64,000 nucleotides of DNA from assembly GCA_023159155.1 (NCBI GenBank), contig JAJNNX010000062.1, positions 277,267 to 341,266 on the forward strand. The letters are read 5' to 3'. Source of the DNA: Ustulina deusta. Lineage: Eukaryota; Ascomycota; Sordariomycetes; Xylariales; Xylariaceae. Below the pieces are notes generated by a model that was given only the letters and a program-made list of their open reading frames with translations, made no database searches and was not told the DNA's origin. Made by a program: the position numbers and the translations under genes. Below, piece after piece: positions 1-9,148 of this stretch (position 1 is the first letter of the stretch; each line of letters opens with the position of its first letter).

Positions 1-2073
1 ACAGCGAGGGTACCACTATACCTGAATGGAAACAAGGGCGAGGCGGAAAGTAAATAATGCAAAAAACAAGCTTACATAGAACTGCAGCTTGTTTAAAGTA
101 TCGAGAATGCAACAGGGTGCATGGAAACCACATTTGGGAACTACTGTTCATATATAAATGAAACCATCTTACGCAAACGTACACCTAAACTTGCTTTTGA
201 TGTTCTACCATCCGCTCGGCACATATTTCCTGAACAAAAAAGAGTCATAGAACACAAATGAGGCGTAGTTATTTCCTCTACATAGAATAGTGGCGACTAA
301 CTATGTCTTACACGTTATACCATCAATATGTATAGCGACCGTGATATATGATAGATGGCTTTTAAGATAGTATTGTCACACGGCGGAAGGCTAAGGAAAT
401 ACAGGTGACTAGAAACAAATTGTGATATACTCCTCTCGGATTACTCCTCGCTAGCTCTCCCGACACAGAGTACAACACGGCTAATAATACTAATACTAAC
501 ACGATTCTTTTGCAGCTTGCACCTAAGTTTTACATTGCAAAAATAAACAAAGATTCACCCTCGCGCTAGCAAACCGCCTCTTTGATTGAAAACATGTATC
601 TATTGTGGCTGGCAGAGCTCTGCATCGCGGGGCCAATGTAAGGGGGGAACAAGTCATGCGATTACCATCCGACTGTAGCGCCAAGCTAGATTGCTGTCCA
701 CAACTCAACACGATGGAATTCATCCACACATATTCAATAACCCACCCCCGCACATCTACGGACTATACTGCTAAGATGGGTTATTAATGAAAGATCTGGA
801 GGGGGGAGCTGAGTGAAAGACACGGGCGGCCACGTGACACTAGGCTAATTGAAGGTCTTTAGCTGGGACCTGGAAACCCTCTAGCTCCTGAATTCATCGG
901 ATCCCTATACGGTGGGCTGCCACATGACAACTATGAATTGATTGGGAATTGACGGATGGTATGCGCTGGGCCGAGAGGACTGCGTGGTGACGGTATACAG
1001 GTGTAGCCGGTCGTGGAAAGGGAACCAGGGGTTATGAAACATACTAGGTAGCTAGAACTAATGAGACAGTCATACGTAGTATTATACATATATGATATAC
1101 CATAATCCAGCTTGTAGACAGACGTCACTTTCTCGCATTTTACCCTAGTAGTATGCTTTTTCTATCTTTTTCTATCCGCAATGGTGTCTTGGAGCTAGAT
1201 GGCATTATTTGTATCGTTAACAGCTGGATTAAGGACATTCACTACCTCTAAGGGTCTCTATAGGTGGAGTAAGGAGTTGAAGCATGGGGAGGGCGGCAAG
1301 TGAAGGTCGCGGGTGTAATAGTGACGGTGTGCCTAATGTAGGTGGGCAAGGCTGTGCTAAGAAATGTAACATCATAGTTATGCCTGTTAATTTTAATTTT
1401 ATCCCCACTTACTCAGGCTCCGAGTCCTTCATGTTTTTTATCCTTTTGAATGCCAAGGATGAAATCTCACCTGCTGGTCTAGGTATGTCAGCAAGGTTGT
1501 TTTGTTATCCCTTTAAATGCTCCTTGCATAACTAGTAGATCTACCTAGTCGGTAGGTGTCCAATAAAAATAGGCAAAAAACCCTAATAAAGAGGGACAGG
1601 TAGATTATTACCTAAGCTTTCCTAGTGTACACTAGGCGGATCGAACCGGTAAGTGTAAGTAGTACTAGACATGGGCATTAGCGCAAGCCGAGAAAGTAAT
1701 TACTCCACAGTCCCGTCCCGGCCACGGCATTCCCCTCCCACAAGCTCCAGCTAGACTACCGACCTGCATACCTACGCTAGGTATCTACTTAGGTAGTGTG
1801 GGAGCACAACATAACCTCCGGCTTCCTGGCCTTGTACCGTACCTAAGGTACATGGCATGTAGGCCGTGCTGTTTCGTATCAATGGCTATAATACCTACAT
1901 CCTACATAGTAGACATCGAATGGAACATATCTCTGCGTAGGAATACAAAACATGCCGGCATGGGATACAATTACCTAATACATGTAGGGAGGCCAAGATT
2001 GCGGTTCATCCACTTTTGGATCACGGTGACAGTGACAGTGAGGAGCCGAATGCAACGCTCATTTTAATTAGTA
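1..2073. other. Left intergenic stretch, no supported gene
   Basis: No open frame here shows a recognisable domain, and the few short frames (60-90 codons) have no family signature and overlap one another. Composition is ordinary. Many short copies of CCTAGG/TAGGTA-like words are scattered through it, including a perfect 16-base palindrome CCTAGTGTACACTAGG at 1621-1636. I see no RNA gene. Confidence 0.6.
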
Positions 2074-2700
2074 TTATGCCAAAACCCGCTTCTGTAGAAC
2101 TAGCACGTATGCTCGGTCTCGACCTTTCAGGTAGTGCTTGAGCTCGTTGCCGACCACGTCCACCAGACCTTCTGCCTCGAGCTTGTCAACCTTGGCCTTA
2201 AACCCCCCTGGTAGCCAGATCTCCTCCAGAACCGTGGCAACAACGTGACCGCCATCCTTCGGAACTCGGACAAATTCTCTCAATGCAGAGATAGGGCCGA
2301 CGTGTCCGTGCGTGAACGTGCCTACACAGGTGACCAATGCATAGAACTGGTTGGGCTGGGCTAAATCTCTTGTCAGGTCTCCCAGGAACACGCTCTGGTA
2401 CGCGCCCGACCTTTCTGCAACCTGGAGCATGTGGGGAGGCAAGTCGAGGCCGTGGATGGCTGTCGCGCCGCGCTCGGCGAGGGCTGCTCCCACGAGTCCA
2501 GTTCCGCAGCCGGCATCGAGAACAGTTGCGTTGGCCTGGCTGCCGAGTCTGAATGCTGTTTCTGCAACGATCGATGGCGCGACATAACGATAAGCACCGG
2601 TTTGAAGATCGCTGTCATATGTGTTGGCCCATTGGGCGTAGAGCGCCTGGATAACGAGATTTGCCCAGCGTGTTCTAATAGCTGGGAACAACCAGGGCAT
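2074..2700 (-). CDS. SAM-dependent class I methyltransferase (small-molecule type)
   Basis: The product is a soluble Rossmann-fold methyltransferase of about 208 residues that should transfer a methyl group from S-adenosylmethionine to an unknown small molecule. The glycine-rich motif I VLDAGCGTG is at residues 60-68, preceded by YAQWANTYDSD, a segment typical of the fungal methyltransferases that resemble Williams-Beuren/UbiE-like enzymes. Motif II-like HGLDLPPHML and a post-motif GDLTRDL follow. I start at the ATG at 2700. The frame stays open 12 codons further, but only to a GTG, so a short upstream exon is possible. Length and order fit the family, with no internal stop. The substrate cannot be told: neighbours are not an obvious biosynthetic set. 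The upstream gap to the GTPase gene is about 480 bp, and both genes lie on the minus strand. Confidence 0.8.
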   Translation of the reverse strand: MPWLFPAIRTRWANLVIQALYAQWANTYDSDLQTGAYRYVAPSIVAETAFRLGSQANATVLDAGCGTGLVGAALAERGATAIHGLDLPPHMLQVAERSGAYQSVFLGDLTRDLAQPNQFYALVTCVGTFTHGHVGPISALREFVRVPKDGGHVVATVLEEIWLPGGFKAKVDKLEAEGLVDVVGNELKHYLKGRDRAYVLVLQKRVLA

Positions 2701-3181
2701 CGAATCTCGTTCCCACCACGCAAAGCCTTGGTGCACTCATGAGAAGATCATTATGTTATGTAAGCTGGTGGGCTTAGCCCACCCACTGAAGAGATCTGTA
2801 CCTACAATGCCTCACTGAGGGAGGGAGGCAACACATGCAGAACAATCCAAGCATGCGATCTCTACAGTACCAGGTGACAAGTGCTATATTGCTAAATCTA
2901 ACGGAATCTCGATACCGAACCTTTTTTAACTGGAATAAAGTGGATTGATGATAGCTGTTGCTGTTTATAGAAGTAAATAACTGTGGCGCTAGGTGTGGAA
3001 ATAAAACAGAAACAAACGGTCAAATCCAGTTTAGAAAAAGGGGAGAACGTGATTGTGATCGATCCGTTGATGACCGGGTTCTTGCTCACTGGAGAGCCCT
3101 ATTATCCACATAGTGTGATGTAGGAAAATGTAACAGAAACATCGTTGTTGGAACTCCATTGGCTCAGGAGTATAAACATTC
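2701..3181. other. Intergenic gap between methyltransferase and GTPase genes
   Basis: About 480 bases of ordinary composition between two minus-strand genes. It must hold the GTPase 3' end and the methyltransferase promoter. No further signal stands out. Confidence 0.5.
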
Positions 3182-6100
3182 TTATTTTGGGGATCCCCAC
3201 AAAGATGAGACAACTTTCCATAGCCCGCTGTCGGAAGTGCTAGCTTGAGATGAGTGGTTGTGGCGAGAAGTGGTAAGCTGTACAGTGGGAGAGCGGTGTG
3301 CATACTCGCGCAGACTATAAGACACAAATGCTCGCGGTTGGCTGTAGCGGCCACCCTTCTTGACGCGGTACGGACGCTCCCGGTAGGTCGACTGATGAGC
3401 CGATGAAATGGTGTTCTTCACGGCGTGGAGATTCTTCCCGAAATGCTTGAGCTCGTACAGCTCCTTGACATTGCGCACAACACTCGCCTCGTCTAGAACA
3501 CCATACTGAGAGCTGACCTTGTTGTTCATGTTTCTGGTGAGAACTTTGACAAGCTCTTCGTGGCGTGCGCGGTCATCTATCAAAGAGCCGAGGCGTGTGC
3601 GGTTGCCACCGACCTGCACCTTGGCCTCCTCGTCGCGGATCAGCATGTCGAGATACTCCAGTGTCGCATCGTTGTAGGGCGTGATTGAGTGTTTTTTAAG
3701 GAAGACGCCAAAGCTCGCCGCTGCATGCTGTATCTTCTCGTGCTCGTCTTTGTACTCGGCGATCAGCGAGTTGAGGTTGTCGATCGCAGTCTCCCGAAGG
3801 GCGACGTGATTAGCGTTCGCCTGCAGCTGTTTCTGCACTTCTGGGTCCAGCACTGTTTCCGTGTACTCCTCGAGCTCGTAAAGAACATGGAGGTGCGACT
3901 GCCATTGATGAGTACACTTTTGACAGTGGTCGTGACCACGGAAGGCGTTGCAGCCAATGAGTGCCGGGTGAGCTATCTGGTCGGCCTTGACGCCTGTAAG
4001 ATTGCAGTTCGGATGGCAATGCGACTTGTAAATAGTGACGATCTTGCCTTCACCACTTCCGTCATCTTTCAATTCGATGCACGCCGAGTCCTTGCACACT
4101 GTACGTGGTTTGTCGAGCTGCTTGGCTCGCAAACTGATTCTTTGAAGATTGACACGCTTGCGGAGGTTGTCCCCGGTGATACGGGTATCCTGTAGTTCTT
4201 TGATCTTGTCCTTCGACATAGCAATGTTCTTGCTGATCAAGCCTGCTATCTCAGCCATTGGCTTAGTCAGGTCTGATATCAGCTGTCGAGTGCCATTGAG
4301 ACTGATCGTACTCTGAACTCTATGCGGTGACTTCGTCTTGAAGTAATTAACTAACCTCAAAGTCTCTTTCCGGGAATGTTGCCAACTGCGGCGGAAGTCT
4401 TCCTCATTCTCCATGAACACCCCTTGCTTGAAGGCTGCGAGGTAACGGAAGCTCTCCGAGTCAAAACAATATGTGGTATTCATGGTAAGATGAAGACCGA
4501 TATCAGAGTGGACTTCTAAGAGGGTATTTAGGGGGCCGAATGTGTCTCCCGGGGTGTAATTGGAAATGCGGGTGGTAGTGAAGCCGAAAGCCATGTTGCT
4601 CGCAGCAGAACGGTGGAGATGCGTCAGCAACTCCTTCATGCAGAAGTTGAAGGTTACGGTCAAACGCGAGTTGTTTGATTTCAAGAGAATAAGGATGCCG
4701 TGAAGTTCATCGTAGCTGCTGAGGGTTGCAAGAATGTCGGCCATGTTCTTCTTGTCATACTGAATCCCGCGTGTGTCGCCAATCCCGGGTGTATCTATCA
4801 ACCGGATAGTCCTACTGCCAATAGTCACTGGGTAGACTGTGGTCTGCTGGGTTGCTGAAGCTCCTTTGCTGCCATCCTTTTCATCCTCCCTCATGCCAAC
4901 CTGGATCTTGATTTGCTCAATCTTTCCGTCAGGGCTGTCCCTATTCATGATCTGTGTCGAGAATGAACAGGGTATGACGGAATGAAGTTGGTCTGCTGCT
5001 TTGGCATCATCGAGTGACTCAAACGTCAGATAGTTGACGAAAGCATTTATAAATGTTGATTTACCAACTCCCGTCTCCCCCAATATCAAGATATTGACAT
5101 GGTCAGACTGTGCAAGCCCTTTTAGCAGAGAAAGCAATTCCTGTTGATCACACTGTTCGAATCCCGGACCGTGGCTTGACTGGTTGCATTTGAAGTCGTA
5201 GTTACTGTACAAACTCCGTCCGCAGTCGCAGTACAGATACTTGTCTGTGAATCCGAATTCAATCGGAGCAAAGCAATTGTCGCAGATCCAGTCGCAGGCA
5301 TGTTCTCGATCACAGTGGGGGCTTGGGCAGGGTATTACGATAAAGCGTCGCTTGAGGGGCCGTTGAATATCGTGGGTCTCGAGCGTGCTCCTATTATAAC
5401 GTGCGAAGCACGACTCAGCCATCCACCGGCGTTCTTCAAGTACATCTTCAGAAACTTCTACTCCATTCTCATAGATGGACACGTATGAGCGTGGCGATTC
5501 TTGTGCTGTGGAGTCGAGGTCGGCGAGGATGTAGACGGTGTCGGGCTCACGGTGATCTAGCATCTCGTCAAAAAGATCCTTGTTCGCTTTCCAAGTCTCG
5601 TGGTCTTTCATAGCTGACTGGCTATAAAATAGAATGCCGGCCCTTCTGTCATTCATTGACTTCATAGCCGCCTTTTTCGACTCGGCATAGATAGCGCCTT
5701 TTCTTGCAGCCGAAACAGCGAACTCGATCTTGTTGCGCTGCCCTGCTGCCACAGAAGCGATTACAGATGGAGAATTCTCTCCCTGAGAGTAAGATCCGTA
5801 CAGCGACTCGAGCTGATTCACCTGGGCTTCGCCGCTCCGTACCTTAAACAATGTCTCGGCATACTGCTTCTCCATGCATCGATGGGCTCCCCGCAGTTGT
5901 GTTAGTCTTGTGTGTGTCTCTTGGAGATGTTTGGCTGGGCAGATTTGATGATTCAGGGAAATGAAGCTGTAGTAATCGCTAAGTTCGCGATCGCACGTGA
6001 CAAACTGGTCGAAAAGTTGAATGAATTTGTGCGTGGACTCAGCACTGACTGCGACGTATGGGGAGCTGATGACACTCTCTGCTTCCATAAACAGTCCAAT

Positions 6101-6880
6101 CATGCTGAGCGGGAGCAGTCTGTACACCATTGCTCGACCTTTCTTGAGGTATTCTTGCTCTATGTGTAAGGGGATCATCCTGATATGGTCGTAAGCTTCT
6201 CCAAGATCTTTCATCAGAACCCCGCTGGATTCGAAGACATCACTATACGTGACGATTTCAAGCGGAAGCGTGATGGAACTCAGTAGTCTTTGACTGGCTA
6301 CGTCGCCTTGCTGGATATTTTCAATTGCTGACTTGAAATTTGTCACTTCGGTGTGAAACTGGGCTTCCGCAGTGGCGGGGTTGATATGAGTCGTGAGTTG
6401 ATGCTTGATCGCGATGATGCTTCGGATTCCCCATTCGATGCCAGTGACAAAATGAGTAGCCTCTTGTTTTTCCAACACACTTAGATCAATGCTAGTTAGT
6501 GGCTGAGCACGCATGATCTGGAGTTTCTCTTGCATTACGGTGACTTTGTGAACAACGGTGGCCTGCAAGAAGTTGTAGCTCCGTCTAGCATCGCTGAAGT
6601 AAGCCCCGGAACCTTTAGGGTTCACGAAACCGGCAATTATACTGGCTCCTTGATCAAGTTTGATGTCCAAACAATCAAGCTTGGTCTGGTATTCATCTCC
6701 GCTGATTATACTGACCATGGGCGCCGTATCCAAAAGATTAGTAGTCGTAACTTCTGCTTGAGTCATCCGGTAGTCTGCTTTGAACAGACTAGATGCAACG
6801 AACCTGTCGTTTCTGGCGTCGTACAATGCCCCCAAGGGAACCGTCACACCTAGAGCGGATCGCTGGGCAGAGTGGTCCAT
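3182..6880 (-). CDS. Large AIG1/septin-like GTPase with SNTX/MACPF-like N-terminal region and two Cys/His-rich clusters
   Basis: A single uninterrupted frame of 1232 residues starts at the ATG at 6880. The N-terminus (residues about 8-160) has the pattern seen in fungal and animal proteins related to the stonustoxin-like/MACPF-like fold: LGALYDARND early and ATHFVTGIEWG near residue 140-150. A long, mostly helical stretch follows. A first Cys/His cluster lies at about 525-580. The P-loop GETGVGKST is at about 598-606, with the G3 motif IDTPGIGDTRG at about 693, as in AIG1/IRG/septin-type GTPases. A second Cys/His cluster is at about 925-1000, then coiled-coil-like helices to the end. It probably acts as a cytosolic regulatory or oligomerising GTPase. 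The role is unknown, and resemblance to a pore-former-related fold does not mean it is a toxin. No intron is needed. The assignment of the N-terminal fold is from recognised pattern, not a search. Confidence 0.75.
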   Translation of the reverse strand: MDHSAQRSALGVTVPLGALYDARNDRFVASSLFKADYRMTQAEVTTTNLLDTAPMVSIISGDEYQTKLDCLDIKLDQGASIIAGFVNPKGSGAYFSDARRSYNFLQATVVHKVTVMQEKLQIMRAQPLTSIDLSVLEKQEATHFVTGIEWGIRSIIAIKHQLTTHINPATAEAQFHTEVTNFKSAIENIQQGDVASQRLLSSITLPLEIVTYSDVFESSGVLMKDLGEAYDHIRMIPLHIEQEYLKKGRAMVYRLLPLSMIGLFMEAESVISSPYVAVSAESTHKFIQLFDQFVTCDRELSDYYSFISLNHQICPAKHLQETHTRLTQLRGAHRCMEKQYAETLFKVRSGEAQVNQLESLYGSYSQGENSPSVIASVAAGQRNKIEFAVSAARKGAIYAESKKAAMKSMNDRRAGILFYSQSAMKDHETWKANKDLFDEMLDHREPDTVYILADLDSTAQESPRSYVSIYENGVEVSEDVLEERRWMAESCFARYNRSTLETHDIQRPLKRRFIVIPCPSPHCDREHACDWICDNCFAPIEFGFTDKYLYCDCGRSLYSNYDFKCNQSSHGPGFEQCDQQELLSLLKGLAQSDHVNILILGETGVGKSTFINAFVNYLTFESLDDAKAADQLHSVIPCSFSTQIMNRDSPDGKIEQIKIQVGMREDEKDGSKGASATQQTTVYPVTIGSRTIRLIDTPGIGDTRGIQYDKKNMADILATLSSYDELHGILILLKSNNSRLTVTFNFCMKELLTHLHRSAASNMAFGFTTTRISNYTPGDTFGPLNTLLEVHSDIGLHLTMNTTYCFDSESFRYLAAFKQGVFMENEEDFRRSWQHSRKETLRLVNYFKTKSPHRVQSTISLNGTRQLISDLTKPMAEIAGLISKNIAMSKDKIKELQDTRITGDNLRKRVNLQRISLRAKQLDKPRTVCKDSACIELKDDGSGEGKIVTIYKSHCHPNCNLTGVKADQIAHPALIGCNAFRGHDHCQKCTHQWQSHLHVLYELEEYTETVLDPEVQKQLQANANHVALRETAIDNLNSLIAEYKDEHEKIQHAAASFGVFLKKHSITPYNDATLEYLDMLIRDEEAKVQVGGNRTRLGSLIDDRARHEELVKVLTRNMNNKVSSQYGVLDEASVVRNVKELYELKHFGKNLHAVKNTISSAHQSTYRERPYRVKKGGRYSQPRAFVSYSLREYAHRSPTVQLTTSRHNHSSQASTSDSGLWKVVSSLWGSPK

Positions 6881-7648
6881 TACGTGAAACCCCTTTTCTG
6901 GTAGACTTAATACAAGTATGGTATACGAGGAAAATAAATGTTACAAGGAATCAATCTGAGAGTAGAGGGAAAGTTGTCTAGGGGACAGGTAAAGCATGAA
7001 ATTGGGGTTATTCTCCTTAGAGATGGATATCGATTATGCAATATTTGTGACATGCCTTAAGTGATACATCGCGTGAAAGCAGATTTTATAACGCCTCACT
7101 CTTCTGTATGGTAGAGGACTTGCATGTGCCGGGCAAAAGTGCAATTCCAGGCTGACAGGCTGGTCTGCCCAACCCTCCCGATTCGGAGAAACAGGCATCC
7201 GGAATGAGCCCCTCGCAGTCCTTTGATTTCCCTAGGTACCTGGCTTGTAGGTACCCGTTACCAATCCCTTCGTGGTGTGTACAGTAGAAGCTGTGCAGAG
7301 AACGCACAGTACATCGGGCTTCCATCGTAGCGCGTTATGGCGTGCATACAGCCTGTAGCATCTTCACCGAAGCGAATGTTCTACAGCTTGGTTTCAAAAG
7401 AAGATATCCCGTCCATCCTGCAGACTGGTCTTTATTGAATCGCTTATTCTTAAACGATAAACTCGATTTCTATTCGGGGCTTCCATCTCTTGTAGTTTGA
7501 GTGTTCTCAATGATCAAATTAGCACGAGACCGAAATCGGAGTCAAAAAGGCTCAACCTCATGGGGATCCCAGAGGGCTAGATGATAGATAAAGTTCATCC
7601 GATAAATTAGAACTGGATAACTCTACACTATACGAAGAGTGGATCAAA
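6881..7648. other. Intergenic region between divergent genes
   Basis: It contains the promoter of the GTPase gene (leftward) and sequence ahead of the BTB-like fragment (rightward). An open minus-strand frame at 7086-7325 has no recognisable domain. I see no upstream half of a BTB domain here in either strand. Confidence 0.45.
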
Positions 7649-8159
7649 ATGAAGCCAAGTCCAATCCGCTTTGAAGCTGGGCGTTGTTCACAAGAGCCTT
7701 GGCTATCCAAATCGCTTGAAGCATGGGTTCTCGCGAGAAAATTGCACGTTTCGGACTTTGAAAAGTACGCGCTCTCCGAGTTTATTCAGAATTGTTCTCT
7801 TGCCGCCCTTGGACCATGGGATTATATCGAAAGAACGATTCCACAGGGATCACAACTGCGCCGCTTCAGCGACTACTGGGTGGCTTGGAACTACTTCTTG
7901 CTGCGCGGCTGCGCATCCGAGTTTTCAGGACCCAATGCTATACGACTAGTGACAAGACTCAAAAACTCTACGGCTGACCCGCGCATATATGATATCATTC
8001 ATTGGTATGAGAGTTGCGGAGACACCATAGGCTGATGTTGCTCTCATAATCTGATGTTGCTCTCATAATCCTATGACTCCGCGCGAGGAGGAGCTCGAGA
8101 GGCAAAAACCTGTCAAGGAGGAGGAAGCCGAATGGGGCCAATCATGGGAGATGAATTGA
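7649..8159 (+). pseudogene. BTB/POZ-like protein C-terminal fragment, broken
   Basis: The open frame from the ATG at 7649 to the stop at 8033-8035 gives 128 residues. Its segment LEAWVLARKLHVSDFEKYAL matches the helix after a fungal BTB domain, where a residue run 'VYVLADKL...' is usual. No N-terminal BTB half is seen. Right at the stop begins a perfect 19-bp tandem duplication (8032-8050 and 8051-8069). Beyond it, an acidic frame beginning MTPREEELERQKPV runs to a stop at 8157-8159. That frame is one base out of phase with the upstream one, and removing one 19-bp copy restores phase. The TGA itself would still interrupt. I infer a truncated, decayed gene; a short real gene of 128 residues is the alternative. 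Confidence 0.45.
8032..8069. repeat. Perfect 19-bp tandem duplication
   Basis: CTGATGTTGCTCTCATAAT occurs twice head to tail with no mismatch. It sits exactly at the end of the BTB-like fragment and shifts the frame by one base. Confidence 0.95.
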
Positions 8160-8472
8160 CAGCGAGGCATTACGGGCGAGTCTTTCTATCCGCCCATACT
8201 CTGCGCTTCGCGACCAGAAAAGAGTGCGGCACCAGTATTCCCAATGGCCCTTATACTCGTCGGCTCACATGAATACCAATGCCAGTCAGAGCCATTCGCC
8301 AGTTCAAACGAGTGGAAGAAACTCTCAAAACAAACAACTCGAAACCACCATTCTTAATTATAAAGTCGATATCTGTGGCTCGATTAGTAGTGGTATGCTA
8401 CCGCGATACCATACGTGTGACACTATTACTAACAGGCAGATATAGGGGCTATTCACTTTGTTGCAGCTCATC

Positions 8473-8944
8473 ATGTTCGCTCTTTGCGTCTCTTTACTGC
8501 ACAAGGAACAAAACGGTATTGCATAGAGTGCAAGGAACTATTCAGTCTTTATCTCAACCGTCGGTCTCCTGACCTTGAGCCTAGGATTAGTATCACACTT
8601 CCTCCGAGGTTCATATTTTGAAAAAGATAAACGTCTAGTCAGGGGATTTCAGGCTATTACTCTGAGCTATCTGCTTTTCGGGTTCATAGCCGGAATTTTT
8701 CTGGCCGTCAACATTAACTCCTGTTAGTATGTGAGTTTTTTTAATATCCGTGGTATTTGAAAGGCTGCTGACCCCGAATACTCTTAGCTTTCCGGGGTAC
8801 CGTCGCTCAGAATCTCTACACTAGTCTGTATGGAAGCAACTGCTTTGGACATCTTCACCTTTCTCAGTTTACCAACGTCCGTACTATTCAGTTATTACTG
8901 TTCGATTCTCGTCAATGGACAGAAGAGACAACTACATCCCCTAG
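8473..8944 (+). pseudogene. Small membrane-protein relic with in-frame TAG codons
   Basis: From an ATG at 8473, a frame encodes two hydrophobic segments (STVGLLTLSLGLVSHFL and AITLSYLLFGFIAGIFLAVN) joined by a charged loop. It is cut by TAG at 8524-8526. A fungal-looking intron (GTATGT donor at 8727, CTGAC branch-like site, TTAG acceptor ending 8787) restores an open frame, cut again by TAG at 8822-8824 and ending at 8942-8944. Both TAGs could come from CAG by a CpA to TpA change. I do not recognise the family. A plausible upstream exon may begin near 8279. This may instead be chance open sequence; the two clear membrane segments are the main support. Confidence 0.35.
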
Positions 8945-9148
8945 CTAGCTCTGTCGATGGTTTAGTAGCACTTCGCCGTATAGAGTTAATTAAACCCACC
9001 ATTGTTCTTGACACACGTATGGTTAATTCAAACCTTATTGTTGACAGTGCGGCTGCATTCTCAGTGTAATTGGTTTCGCATATTACTTTTGGATTTGGCT
9101 ACTGTATATTCAACAAATAGTTCATGAAGCTCGGGTTCTATTCTTGTC

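Noticed and set aside
1284..1535. 83-codon open frame as a gene
   Set aside because: No domain, unusual composition, no supporting signal; consistent with chance.
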